Source of the DNA: Platycnemis pennipes
Taxonomy: Eukaryota; Arthropoda; Insecta; Odonata; Platycnemididae
Length of the DNA stretch: 64,000 nucleotides
Assembly (NCBI GenBank): GCA_933228895.1
Contig: OW121854.1
Coordinates: 53,796,609 to 53,860,608 of the forward strand
Reading direction: 5' to 3'
Within the stretch, counting starts at the first letter, position 1. Each line of letters begins with the position of its first letter. Below, one piece after another: positions 37,440 through 48,060 of the stretch. The notes below the pieces were generated by a model, which did not search any database, was not told the origin of the DNA, and saw only the letters and a list, made by a program, of their open reading frames with translations. The translations under genes and the position numbers were made by a program.

Positions 37440-38460
37440 TCTGTATTTCTCTCGCTCGTAAACCTTTTCACGTCACTCCCCCGCCCCTTCCCCTGCTCCT
37501 TTTCCTTAACCCATTTCTCCGGGCACCCTAACCCTCCCTCTACACACAACTCCCTCCCCACCTCTCCCTCTCTTTGGCCCTTTACCCTTTTCTCCCCGGG
37601 AAAAAACCCTGGCTACACCCTCCCCTCCCCAAAAACCCTCTCCGAAAAACACAAACCCTCTCCACCCACAACTCCGCACTCCGCCGTTTTTCTCCGCGGT
37701 CGACTATCTATCTTTAAAGCAGTTTTTTCTTCATTTCAAGCCCTAGTTTTCCCATCCATTCCGAGGTAAATAAAACATAAAGCGCTGTATAATTCAGGCT
37801 GCGAGTTGGGAAGAGGGGAGGGGAACAAACCGTTGAGGGGCGGGGCGGGAGTTGGGAGAGAGAAAGAGCAGAGAGAGAGAGAAGCGACGCTGTGTGCATG
37901 ATGTCGTTGTGTACGTGTTTGCGAACGTGGTCCCGCTCTGGTGTGCGTGGGCCTGCAGTGTCTGCATGTTTTCGGGGTCGGTGTGTCGGCCGGCCGAGGG
38001 CGTTTTCGGCGGCCGCAGGTGGAAGGTATGGATGGGGTAGCGCCTCGCCCGAGGGCTACGGGAACGACCGGCTGAGTGGGTGAAGGGAAAGGACGGCGGT
38101 GGTTGGAAGGGCCCGCGCAGCTGAGGAGGGAAAGGAGAGAGAGGAGGGAGAGTATAGGGAGGGAGGGAAAGTGGGAGTTTATGTGTGCGTGGGTGATGCC
38201 ACCGAGTGGAGTCAATGGAGTGCAGGAGAAAGTTGGAACCGAAGTGAGCTCACCAGAGGCGCAGGTAAAGAGAGATGGGGATGGAAGGAGAGGAAGAAAG
38301 GTGAGGGTGATAGAGGGAAAGTGGGAGGAGAATGAACCGGGATGAAGAAGAAGTGGCTGCAGGAAGAGTGGGAAAGAAAGAGTAAGAGAGGGATGGAGAG
38401 ACACGAAAGAGCTGAGCGGAAAAAAGGTAATATCAGATTAAATAAGGATGGCGAAGGAGA
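37440..38460. other. Large CpG-rich island with pyrimidine/purine strand switch
   Basis: The plus strand is strongly pyrimidine-rich from about 37440 to 37690. A CpG-dense core follows at about 37830-38070 (GTCGGCCGGCCGAGGGCG and neighbours), and then a strongly purine-rich stretch from about 38080 to 38420. The longest frame of the window (222 codons, 37736-38404 minus) lies here, but it is Ser/Pro/Leu/Thr low complexity and is read from the polypyrimidine complement, so I do not call it a gene. This is the best candidate in the window for a promoter or 5' untranslated exon region. A GA microsatellite (about 37857-37885) sits at the core edge. No transcript, start site or coding exon can be proved. 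Confidence 0.5.
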
Positions 38461-39658
38461 CATTTAGGAGAGAAAGGGTATAATTGAGACCAGAAAGGAA
38501 GAGATATTAAGGAGAGAAAAGTTATAGTAAAAGCGGAGATCGGGAAATTTATATGAGAGAAAAAGTGTCAAAAAGGTATTTTATACACATTCAGTCATTT
38601 AACGTGAGGTAAGAATGTAAGCGCTATTTGAGATACAAAATGTATACAATATCCGTGATGTGGCTTGATAGCATCATGCGATACCTACACATCAAAAGCG
38701 AATTAGCGTATTTTCTAATTGGAAAAATAGTATAAATTAGATATCACTATATCTTTCCACACTGAAAGCTGTATTCAAATCCAAATATCTTGTGTGACCT
38801 AAAAAAGTTTAAGGTGGGGAAGAAGGAGGGATAAGAAGAGGAAGAGAGAAATAGTGGGAAGAGGAAGGCGGACAGAAAATAAGAAAAAAAGGAGAGGCAA
38901 TGTTTTGGAGTTGGAGAAATAGGAGATAAAGTATCAAAGGCAAGGGTAGGAGAGGGAGAGAAAGGGAGAGGAAAAGATATGGGGAGAGGGGATGTATGAC
39001 TTTAAATCGTCGGCGCCCGCGTGCATTGTCCGGCAGCGCTCGAGGCTTGCGGTCCTCTCACACATTTGTCCTCCCCCCCCCCTCGGTGGTGGGTAATTTG
39101 GGGCTCTTTTCAGAACAGCCTGGAAATTATTACAGCGGAGAGGGGCGTGAATAAAAAAAGATGGAGGGAGGGGGGTGGAACCACGGGAAGCAGGTTTGTC
39201 AAGTCTATACTCAATGAAAGGTGGAAAGGGCCGTGCGGAGTTAATCGTCGCATCGGATGGGAAGCACAACGAGATCCCTTAGGGCTCTTAGCGCCCGTCG
39301 CACGAGCGTGGGGAACCGTCGCACGTAAAAAAATGAATATTTTTTCTCTGAGGCATCGGATAGCAGGCACTTTCGCAGGAAAGCAAGTAAACGTATATTC
39401 CCATCCAATTTAACTGCATACATGAGCACGATATTGTAAACGAAAGACCAGTGAAACATGCTGAATGATTATATTCGTGCCGAGATAATATAATCGCGTA
39501 GCATAAATTGTCCTATGTTTTCATTTTGTTCCATCCTTAGATAGACATGAAAGTATTAAACAATGTGGCAGTAAAATGCATGCATGCAGGAGAAACAATT
39601 GCAAATAATTTAACCCATTCATGCAATCGATTAAAATTTTCGCGGTCCATGTCTGAGT
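38461..39658. other. Purine-rich tract and second GC-rich patch
   Basis: From 38810 to 38990 the plus strand is almost all purine (GAGAGGAAGAGAG-type sequence). A C-run (39066-39080) and a CpG-containing patch follow to about 39330, and then AT-rich DNA. The frames on both strands at 38934-39413 are likely compositional. Confidence 0.42.
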
Positions 39659-39830
39659 GATGTGGTTTTTCGGGGGGGGTTTCTACGATGTCGTGGTCGT
39701 CCACCAAAGTTTCCCATTCGCTGCTGGAGTCCTCTTCAGGGTAGAATGTGTCTCTGCAAATCTCGCAGGTTTGGGTTGGTGGGGTGAAGGGTGGAAGGGG
39801 GTGGAATTATTACTCTCGAGCATTCTGGAA
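39659..39830 (+). repeat. Left terminal inverted repeat of the Penelope-like element
   Basis: Starts GATGTGGTTTTT and ends ACTCTCGAGCATTCTGG. It is inverted relative to 40502-40683, and similar sequence recurs twice, head to head, at 60551-60737. Confidence 0.85.
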
Positions 39831-39858
39831 TCACCCGGGACAAATAAATGGCATGCTG

Positions 39859-40520
39859 AAGACTAAGGTCCACCGTTATTTTATTTTAAGCGATGGCGAG
39901 CACCTATCCAGTGAACTAAGAACATTGAGAAAGATTTTACTTGACAATGGTTACAGAAATAGTGATATTGAAAGTGCCACCAGAGGGAAAGAAACACAGA
40001 GGACGATGTCGCCGCTGGAAGAAATCGAACCAGCGAAAAAGACTTTCCTGCCATACATCCGAGGGGTGACGGACCGGATTGCAAGAATTCTGGCCAAACA
40101 CAATATAAAAACAATATTAAAGTCTAAAAGCCAACTCCGGAACATAAAACGCAGCGTTAAACGAGGCGATAAATTGGAAAAAGGGGGGGGGGGTAAACGA
40201 AATTAAATGCCAAACTTGCCATAAAGTTTATATTGGTGAATGGGCCGCACCATCAAAACCCGGTGTAAGAAGCATCTCGCTGCCATTAGACTCAAAATCA
40301 GAACTCTCAATGCTCAGCAATCGCCAAACATGCCGCTGATGGGCACACGATAAATATCCTCGGCGTGAAGGTCTTATCCAGAGGCAAGCATTTCCGAACT
40401 CGCGTCATTCGAGAGGGGATAGAGATTCATAAAAAGAAGAAGGATTTTAACAGGGACCTAGGGCAGAGGAGTAGTAATTCATGGCTTCCTGTTTTAAAAA
40501 TCCAGAATCTTCGAGAGTAA
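39859..40520 (+). pseudogene. Broken Penelope reverse-transcriptase C-terminus and GIY-YIG endonuclease
   Basis: The first frame (39859-40203) carries SSELRTLRKILLDNGYRNSD and PYIRGVTDRIARILAKHNI, the conserved linker between the Penelope-type reverse transcriptase and its endonuclease. At a run of 11 G (40183-40193) the frame shifts; in the next frame CQTCHKVYIGE gives the zinc-finger-like cysteines and the YIG half of the GIY-YIG signature (40226-40237). After more damage, including an in-frame stop, GHTINILGVKVLSRGKHF and IREGIEIHKK follow, with the expected endonuclease Glu at 40413-40415 and the N-x-D-like FNRDLGQ. The stop is at 40518. In the family this nuclease nicks target DNA for integration; here at least two frameshifts and a stop make it non-functional. 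Confidence 0.85.
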
Positions 40521-40683
40521 TAAGCCCAACCCCTCCCACCCTTTTCCCCACCTAGCCAAACCCATATAAATACCCGCGAGATTCGCAGAGACATATTCAA
40601 CCCTGGAGAGGCATCCAGCAGCGGAGGGGAAAAATTGGTGGACAACGACGATATCTCGGAGAAACCCCCAAAAAAACACATCA
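40502..40683 (-). repeat. Right terminal inverted repeat of the Penelope-like element
   Basis: Read on the minus strand it starts GATGTGTTTTTTTGG and ends TACTCTCGAAGATTCTGG. Its inner end overlaps the last codons of the endonuclease frame, so the left repeat is in effect an inverted copy of the element's 3' end. Confidence 0.85.
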
Positions 40684-42090
40684 TCCATTCACGTATGATA
40701 AATTAACGCAAACAATGCCCTTCAGTTACTTTCCTTAAGAGTTTTCTGCATTTCCTGTGGATACAGAATCCTAATTATGAAATCTAGGTGCCATAAGAGC
40801 TATCTGTCATTGCCAAATGTCCCGATAAATATAATAATAATTTTTAAGAACTTAATTCATCAAAAAAAGTTTAAAGAATGAAAAAATGCGTTATATTTAT
40901 TACTTGTGATCTATGATACACCTGGAAGAAGCGACTATCGTCAGGGTCTATGTCACATTCGTTTCAATGTCTATGATACATGGTTTCACTTGCTGCGATA
41001 TTGATGAATTAACTTAGGGAATATTAATACTCCTTATCTTATGCGATACGGTTTTGCATTTTGAACATTGATTGAACATATGCGAACCAATTACCACTTA
41101 TTTTGCTATCTGTATGAATGCATGAAATACCCGTCATGATAAAAAATATTAGCTATCAAAATCAATGTTTGGACATCTGGATTTTGTCTTCACCGGACAT
41201 TCCCGAATTAAAGCGTATAGGATAAAATAGTATGGAATGAGAACGTATGCTATAACCAAAGGCAAGTAGGAGAAGAAAGAGACGAGGGTGTAAACAGTAG
41301 AGGGCAAAGAAGAGAGAAGAAACGAGTTAAGTGGTGCAGAAAAAAATAACACGATGGATGAAGAGCGAGGGCAAAAAAGAGGGGCTGAATTCGGAGAAGC
41401 TGAGAGGCTGGAGTTGGAAGAGATTGAGGAAAAGAGTGTTGTTGCGGACATATATAGAGTCATTAGCCACGGCGGGTTGGGGGGCGGGTGAGGAGGGAGA
41501 TTATCTTTTCCGTGTAAACGTCACTTAAATAACCGTGGGGGAATGGACAGAATTTCGAGGGTCATGAATATGGCATTTAGATTCTGTCTGAATGACGTAA
41601 TTGAGTCTGCATTGATTAAATATCAAGGTGGCAAGAAAGAATTCTTTAAATGTAGTTTAGTGTTTAGCATTTCCAATTGTTAAGGGGGGCCGTGATTCAT
41701 TGCAAATTTACCACCGTCATTTTCCGGCAGTAAAATCATACTCATTCCGTATACTATACGTCATTATGAGATTCACTATATGTTATATGGATATCTTTTG
41801 AGAATGAAAGACGAGAGAAACTTGGATTTTGACCTGTTTTTAGCCATCAGTTACTATTAGTATAGGCTAGTAGCTAAGATGGCTTGTACTTTTAAGGACA
41901 GGATCGTGATTTTATGTAGGGAAACATTTTTCTTGGCACTGAGCAATAGTGGACAGTCAATTATGAGTAAAGGCTCAAATGGGCTACGGATTAACGCTGA
42001 TCCATTCGTATGCTTCATACTCAAAAAATCACTTTGAGTGCTCTCCATACTGCACCTAAATTGGGACTAGCATACCAATTACAAATTTTT
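40684..42090. other. No gene recognised; purine-rich tract 41.2-41.5 kb
   Basis: The plus strand at 41260-41450 is purine-rich, with frames open on both strands for compositional reasons. TCTATGATACA occurs twice, at 40911-40922 and 40970-40981. Nothing else was seen. Confidence 0.45.
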
Positions 42091-42189
42091 GCCACTACAG
42101 GATTCGAAACTGTGCCCACAATATGGGTGCCAGTAGCGTAACAAACACTCCAAACGACCTTTCCAAATTTTTGTTTTAAAGGTGAGAAT
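42091..42189 (-). mobile_element. tRNA-derived SINE family 2, minus copy
   Basis: The minus strand reads GTTACGCTACTGGCACCC (A-box side), then GGGCACAGTTTCGAATCCTG (B box). It is nearly identical over about 100 bp to the plus-strand copy at 42952-43054. No functional tRNA structure is complete. Confidence 0.68.
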
Positions 42190-42951
42190 ATCAAAGGGAG
42201 CTAGGGATGGGCTGCAAATTATTACGACTCTATACTAATAGCTTGACAGAATGAGCGCATCAATTAGAGTCAGCAGCATTATTCAAAAATTAAAGACGGA
42301 AATATTTTATCAGGCGATTTTCGTGCTCAAAATACGTTTGCCCAAGACTTCTAGCACACTCATGGCAACTCAACGAGTGATTATGAGTGCGATCCTCCAA
42401 TTAATAGCCCACCTACCAGATCAAATAATCTACTTTGTAGATCAGTGAAGTGACGAGCTAGTCTATCGGTTTTAAATTCGCTAGCGGAAGAGGAAGACAG
42501 AATACTATTTGACTGGCCTTTTCTGGGATAACTGGATTAAATTTTTCCCTCCACAATTTTGTGCCGCTTGGTGTGTTCGTGGTGTGTCACCTACTAATCA
42601 AGCCATATTATTAGGAGGCAAAAGCTCACGCTAGAATTTTTCTCCCCAGTTGGGTCTCTGAAGTATAATAGGAGATTAATTGTATGGTGGTGAAAATTAA
42701 AGCATATGGGTGGATTTATTCCCAAGATAGAGCGAAAACCATTTTTCAGAACACCAATCCCAGACATTTTTTTAACTCCTAATGCAAAGCTATGGCTAGA
42801 ATATTATCCATCTTGTTGAGATTATTGCTTTCCCTTGCGTATTGCCATTGAAATTTCATATCCATTTCAATTAATATCACAACGAAAAGATCGAAATGCC
42901 AATTTTTCTTTTTTTATTGTTAGTAGGCAAAATGCACTTACATGCACGCAA
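42190..42951. other. Spacer between two inverted SINE copies; no feature recognised
   Basis: About 760 bp of AT-rich sequence with short chance frames only. Confidence 0.5.
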
Positions 42952-43054
42952 ATACTCTCACCTTTAAAACCAAAATTTGGAAAGGTCGTTTGGAGTGTTT
43001 GTTACGCTACTGGCTCTCATACTGTGGGCACAGTTTCGAATCCTGTAAGTGGCA
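42952..43054 (+). mobile_element. tRNA-derived SINE family 2, plus copy
   Basis: Contains GTTACGCTACTGGCTCTCAT followed by GGCACAGTTTCGAATCCTGT, with tRNA-like A- and B-box spacing. It is inverted relative to 42091-42189. The start, CTCTCACCTTTAAAACC, is shared too, so the homologous unit includes about 30 bp upstream of the A box. Confidence 0.68.
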
Positions 43055-43621
43055 AAATGCACGGCAAAATGCATGACTTATACTGGGGATAACTTTCCTT
43101 CTAAGAAATAATTAATTCAAGATTTTATTGATTCATAAACCTTTTAGGAGTTTCCAAATACAGGTGCTAGTTCTTTCAAATTTGTAATAATTAGCAGCAT
43201 CTGCGTCATATTTCGAGGAATAAAATACTTTAATATAGAATTTTTTGCCGAATAACCCGAAACTTTCTAGCTCATGAAATTAAGTATTTTAGCTTAAAAT
43301 ATTTTCTAGTGGAATTAAGTATTTTAGCTTAAAATCTGTTCTAGTGGAATTGAATTCATTTCACAATAGTATAGAGAAGAGTACTACTGCTAATTAATTA
43401 GGATTTGTGCTTTCATTTATTCGTTTTCCATTCCTGAAAGCGTTACATTACTGCACATGATGCACCTCTTGCCACCCAGCTATGACATTTTGATAACTAT
43501 TATTCTCTGAATATAATTAAATAGCACACATAGGTACAAGAATGTCACTACTAGTATTGCTTTATTTCTTCTGTCCCATTAATAAAAAAATATGAGCCTT
43601 TATTTGGGTGAACGCAACGAA
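43055..43621. other. AT-rich spacer; no gene recognised
   Basis: Holds the short tandem repeat at 43278-43347 and otherwise nothing recognised. Confidence 0.5.
43278..43347. repeat. Two tandem 35-mers
   Basis: The copies at 43278-43312 and 43313-43347 both start AATTAAGTATTTTAGCTTAA and differ at about three positions. Confidence 0.9.
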
Positions 43622-44005
43622 GTCCGATGACAGCAGTAGAGAAGAAAAGGGTAGAAGCATTCGAAATGTGGTGCTACAGAAGAATCATGACGATTAAATG
43701 GGTCAACCGAGTAAATGACGAAGTAGTTCTAAGAAGAGTAGGAGACAAGAAAATTCTGCTGACAACTCAAAAGAAGAAGGGACAACTCGGCCATATCTTG
43801 ATACACGATGGCCTGATGAAGACAATCGTCGAGGGAAAAGTGAATGGGAAAGTTGGAAAAGGCAGGCCTCGTATGAGATACATGGAACAGGTAGAGAGGG
43901 ATATAAAAGAGAAGAATTACATCACTATGGAAAAGTTGGTCGATAGAATAATTGCGCGGAAAGCTGCGTCAAACCAATCCTAGGATTATTGACCAATGAT
44001 GATGA
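43622..44005 (+). mobile_element. 5'-truncated LINE 3' end with 7-bp target duplication
   Basis: This is the best-preserved copy of the family tail. An uninterrupted frame of 118 codons (43627-43983) begins MTAVEKKRVEAFEMWCYRR and continues with VNDEVVLRRVGDKKILL, GRPRMRYMEQVERDIKEKN and a final KAASNQS before TAG. This is the region after the reverse transcriptase in many arthropod endonuclease/reverse-transcriptase LINEs; its function is not well defined. The tail ends ATTGACCAATGATGATGA. CAACGAA flanks the insert at 43615-43621 and 44006-44012. The polymerase and endonuclease are absent, so it is dead on arrival. The intact frame suggests a younger insertion than the other copies. Confidence 0.85.
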
Positions 44006-44012
44006 CAACGAA

Positions 44013-47000
44013 ATCTTTAAAGTACCAAAATAGCTAATGTTTGACATAAGTTTAGGTTAATTAAAGCTATTAAACTCTAAAAGTCGTTCTAATTGGCACT
44101 GCAAGTGCATTGACGCATATTGATTTCGGTGATTCACACACAGTGGAATTCCTTCTTAAAGTTAATGAAGGCATACATTTGAGCTAAAACGTCAGTGAGC
44201 TGAACAACCTATTATTTTCAGAGAACACGCGCAATAATGGTAGTAAAAAAAGAGGATGAGACCTAAACTTAATAGGGGGATCCTCTTATTAAGTTCCCTG
44301 TTGTATTCGCCCGTTGCAATTCCGTCGATGTTTTCGTCAACATGAGGGAAGATGCATATTGTAACGGTGGTGTGGTCGAATCTGGAATCCAGAGGCTCAT
44401 TTGTTGTTTCAGGGCCACAGAATCACGATCGAGGTAGCCGGACCTTCACACCCTCCCGAATGAACTAACACCTCTCGGTGTTAATTAAGGTGGATTCAAT
44501 GGAATTCCACGCAACGATAACAGCTCGCAGTATCGACGCGAATTCTGCGAAACTTATGGTTGATCCCCAAACATGGCCAGGTGTCCGCTTCAAGGCTTTA
44601 TTATCGGTTCGATGAGGGATCTCTGATACGGTACCCCCTCTATTCTTGGTTTTTTTTATCCTGATAAACCTATTACGAAGGATAAGAAGAACAGATAGAG
44701 TGGAGAGGGATTGATTGCCTGCCTAACTTGAGAGAATGGACGAAAAATATGTTCCTTTTTTATTCCTTTCCATTATTTTAAATGCGGTAGCTCCATTGTT
44801 AGAGGTGAAGGCGAAGTATCGCTAGAGTGGGGCGGGGGAGTATTTGCAATTGGGAGGTCAGGGAGGAGCTTGGATGGATTCGCAGATTTAACGGTTGCAC
44901 TCCCATAAAACGGCTCTGCCAGCCGACCATTCACTAGGGTTCTCCATTGTGTCCCCATTGTGCCACGCAAACATGGACCCTTGGTCTCTCTATGTCTACG
45001 TCACCCGTTCCGCAGGTCCTTTCCAGTACTCCGCGTCAAACAAGCCCACGCTCAACCATTCCCACAGCACTCTCTTCATCATGCAATTAACTTTGTCAAA
45101 TTGTCCTTCTTTGTCTTTGACGAATTGAACATTGCTTTGCCGATGTTGTTAGTTCAATGGTAATAAAAAATTCCAAAGTAATAGGGTAAATAAAGCATCG
45201 TAGTTTAAGCAAAACGTTGACAAGTATGGAAAATTGCCATTTAATAACACAAAAACCATGAGTACTACGCGACATGAATATTACAAAAATACAATACTAA
45301 ATCAAAATTTTTAAATTAAAGGTTTAAAAAATTCTATCAGAAAACAAACAATAAACGTTGAGATCCGATCAAAAGAAAAATATTATATTTTAAATGCAAA
45401 GAGCAAAGAATGATCCGGTGGGCCAATGCTATTGCAAATATTTCCCGGAGGTGGAAGTTGCTCTTTATCAAGCCGGTTACTTTTTCAAAACGGCGAATGG
45501 AATGGAATCGCGATCTTTGATACACCCTGTATTTTGAGCTCCATAGAATATCGTTAGGCATCGGTACAATTCTGTTAATGTGGAACCATATTGAAAGGAA
45601 ATGAACATGATTTAATAACGGATATTTTTGAGGCAAAATTTCACTTGGTTCGGTAAAAATGTGTTATTTGATGTCATTTCAGCACCTTGCACCAACATAG
45701 CACAAAGTTGTGTGTATGTTAAATCCCAGTTTATTTAAGAGCATTCAATGAAAATTCATTGAAAATGGAGGATAATTATTTGTTTGATACAACCATGACA
45801 AAAGCAGAGTTTTTGCAAACGAGTTTACAGAGTTTCAAGCAATGTTCACAGAGTTTTTTTTCATAACGGAAAAATGTTCCTTTGATAGTAGTGATTATTT
45901 CCTAGACTAAAACTTATTTGTTTTATCATAGTGTTTCACACTCCCTTCTAAAACGCTTCTGTATTCACCTCAATCAGCTTGCCACATTACATAAATATAG
46001 CTTTTGAGCATCTCAAACCTCTATAGGATCAGCTCAGTTCTGAAGATTCTTTAATATTTTTCCGGTAATAAATTGAACTACAATGGTGTTTTTTAGGCAT
46101 TGGACTCTCGTAATTTACTAACACAAATGTTATATTTGACTAGACCCATTTTACAAGTATATTAATAGTAACTGGTATGCAGAAAAACCACAGATAGTAG
46201 TGGTTTACGAAAAAAGATTCTTGCTCAAAAACGTGAATGGACCATATATTTTTACTTGCTTATTATGCTTTCATCATGGAAAAATTTTTCAGAAGCGCAA
46301 AATAAAATATTAGGCAAAATAAAAATGAAGGGTATTTCAGGAAAAATGAAGAGAAATGAGAATAGTCGGTATAATAATTTAGCTAGCTTAACAAATGGAA
46401 AACAATCTTTTTTTTGGGAACTTTTGAACAGAAGATAACTGTTTGTAAAGCTAAAATTAATCACTGTGTCATCGATAGAAATTTAGTACAGGCAACACGC
46501 AGTGAGGTGAAACGCAAACGACGCATTTGTGCTCAAGCCTATCCAATCGAAATGTTATAGAAAAGCGCTTTCAATGGGAGGATAATTAAACATAATGATG
46601 AAGTGTTGGTACAAAATAAAATAAATAGGAATAGTTGTAAAAACATAATATTGCGTAAAAATAGGACATTATGCCTTATTTACTGCGCATGTATTCATTT
46701 GAACAAGGACTAAGGACATAAGTACATAACGCCACCATGTTAAATGAAAATAAAGGAAACTAAGTTTGATGGAATGATTTCGTTTTGGAATTTGAACGGC
46801 AAAAGTCGTAATGGGAATTGAGGGAAAATGACAAATTATACTCATTTTGTGGTTTCTTAGAGCACTATTAGCTCCACTAATACTATTCACCTCGCATTTC
46901 CTTTTGCTGCGAAAAATACTAATAAAGGGTTAAAAATAGCAAAGAGATAAATTAATATGGCCAAAATTCAGTCGGTTAATGTGCACCATCCATTTTAAGT

Positions 47001-47549
47001 ACTAAATACCATTCTTTTTACAAATGTAAAGACGATTGGGCGATAATGGTCATAATAATATATTGATAGTATAATTATACATGAGCGTAAGTGTTTATAA
47101 AAATCTAGTCACTCCTTTAAAATGAAGGAAAAATGACTCTTTTTTCCGTATCTTGTTATCTTTCACTAAACGTTTGGCATCCAAGAATAAAAATACTTCG
47201 ACAACAACAATGCAATTTGGTTTCCCCGAAATGGAGCGATCTTCAATTGCGAAGTATAATTTGCATTTATAGGTACACTTCCTCAAATCCGAGAAAAATC
47301 ATGGAAATGCGACCCGAAGCGCTTAATTTTTGTGACGTGAAACCTGCAGTTAAAATGTGTTTTCATAAACTCATTTCCATTCCACGCGGTGTAAGAGAAG
47401 GCTCCAATTGACTTCTAACTCAGATGAACTAGAGAAATGTTCATGCCACCACTGCTTTGTGATCTCCAACCGGGCGCCGATTGCAGAGCACCACTTCTTT
47501 TTTAACCAAAGAGAAGCTTTTGAACAGCCCTTCCTACTCTCTCTTCCTC
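44013..47549. other. AT-rich DNA with no recognised gene
   Basis: Only short frames occur. A small stem AACACCTCTCGGTGTTAA lies at about 44468. The motif TTTGATACACCCTG appears at 45518-45531, as at 14155, and may mark an unrecognised repeat. A GC-richer patch at 44900-45060 has no recognisable coding content. Confidence 0.45.
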
Positions 47550-48060
47550 GAAGAGGGAGAACTATTAAGTACCCACGCGTTTCACTCCCCGCGATATTTC
47601 ACGCTCCGGGTAGTCACCCAATAGGGACGGTGAGCTAGCGCAGGGGTCCGCGGTGGACCGGGACGGCCCGGCGATTCCTTTGAATGGGGTCGATTTAGAC
47701 GGAAGCTCGCGGCCGGCGTGACAGCGACGTAATTGAAGTGAGGGGCGGAGGGGTTCGGCAGGATGATGGCGCATGGAGGGGGATGGGCGTAGAGTTTGGA
47801 CCGACAGGGTCACGAGACTCAAGGTGCGACCCTGGTAGCGCATGACTGCTGACGGGACGTGAGCGGGAAACAGCTTGGATCGACGTAGGATTCTCCCACG
47901 CTCATTACGAGGTCACCCTAGGCCAAAGGGTCACGGAGGGAGGGGAGCAAAGTCGGTAAGCCGTCGGAGGGGACACATATGAGACAAAACCGCGCCCGAC
48001 GATGGCGGAAGTTGGGGAAAGACTTTCATGGTGGAGAGGGGATACGACTCAGCGAGGGGA
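47550..48060. other. GC-rich, CpG-containing island, G-rich on the plus strand
   Basis: The sequence is rich in GGGG and CG-containing words (GCGGCCGGCGTGACAGCGACG and neighbours). The frames at 47565-47843 (minus) and 47408-47638 (plus) have no known motif. It could be an unmethylated regulatory island; the following 200 bp hold CAGCTG and TAATTA cores. No transcript evidence exists. Confidence 0.42.

Larger units (their letters stand above)
39659..40683 (+). mobile_element. Penelope-like element remnant with inverted terminal repeats
   Basis: A left repeat (39659-39830) and an inverted right repeat (40502-40683) flank a coding remnant. The repeats align over about 170-180 bp with moderate divergence, for example TCCACCAA, CCTCTTCAGGGT/CCTCTCCAGGGT and TGTCTCTGCAAATCTCGC/TGTCTCTGCGAATCTCGC. 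Between them lies the C-terminal end of a Penelope-type reverse transcriptase and its GIY-YIG endonuclease. Penelope-like elements are known to carry terminal repeats in direct or inverted order. The catalytic reverse-transcriptase core is missing, so this is a 5'-truncated, inactive copy. The end of the coding region runs into the right repeat. Confidence 0.85.

Noticed and set aside
37736..38404. 222-codon minus-strand frame, the longest in the window
   Set aside because: The product is low-complexity Ser/Pro/Leu/Thr read from a polypyrimidine tract; no motif, splice context or known family.
39657..40206. Apparent plus-strand proteins starting at 39657 and 39748 within the left repeat
   Set aside because: The first part is the non-coding terminal repeat, which also appears as a frame at 40494-40688 and 60547-60735; only the part after about 39859 is genuine Penelope coding sequence.
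44468..44490. AACACC...GGTGTT stem as a transcription terminator
   Set aside because: Rho-independent terminators are bacterial; this is eukaryotic DNA and no gene precedes it.
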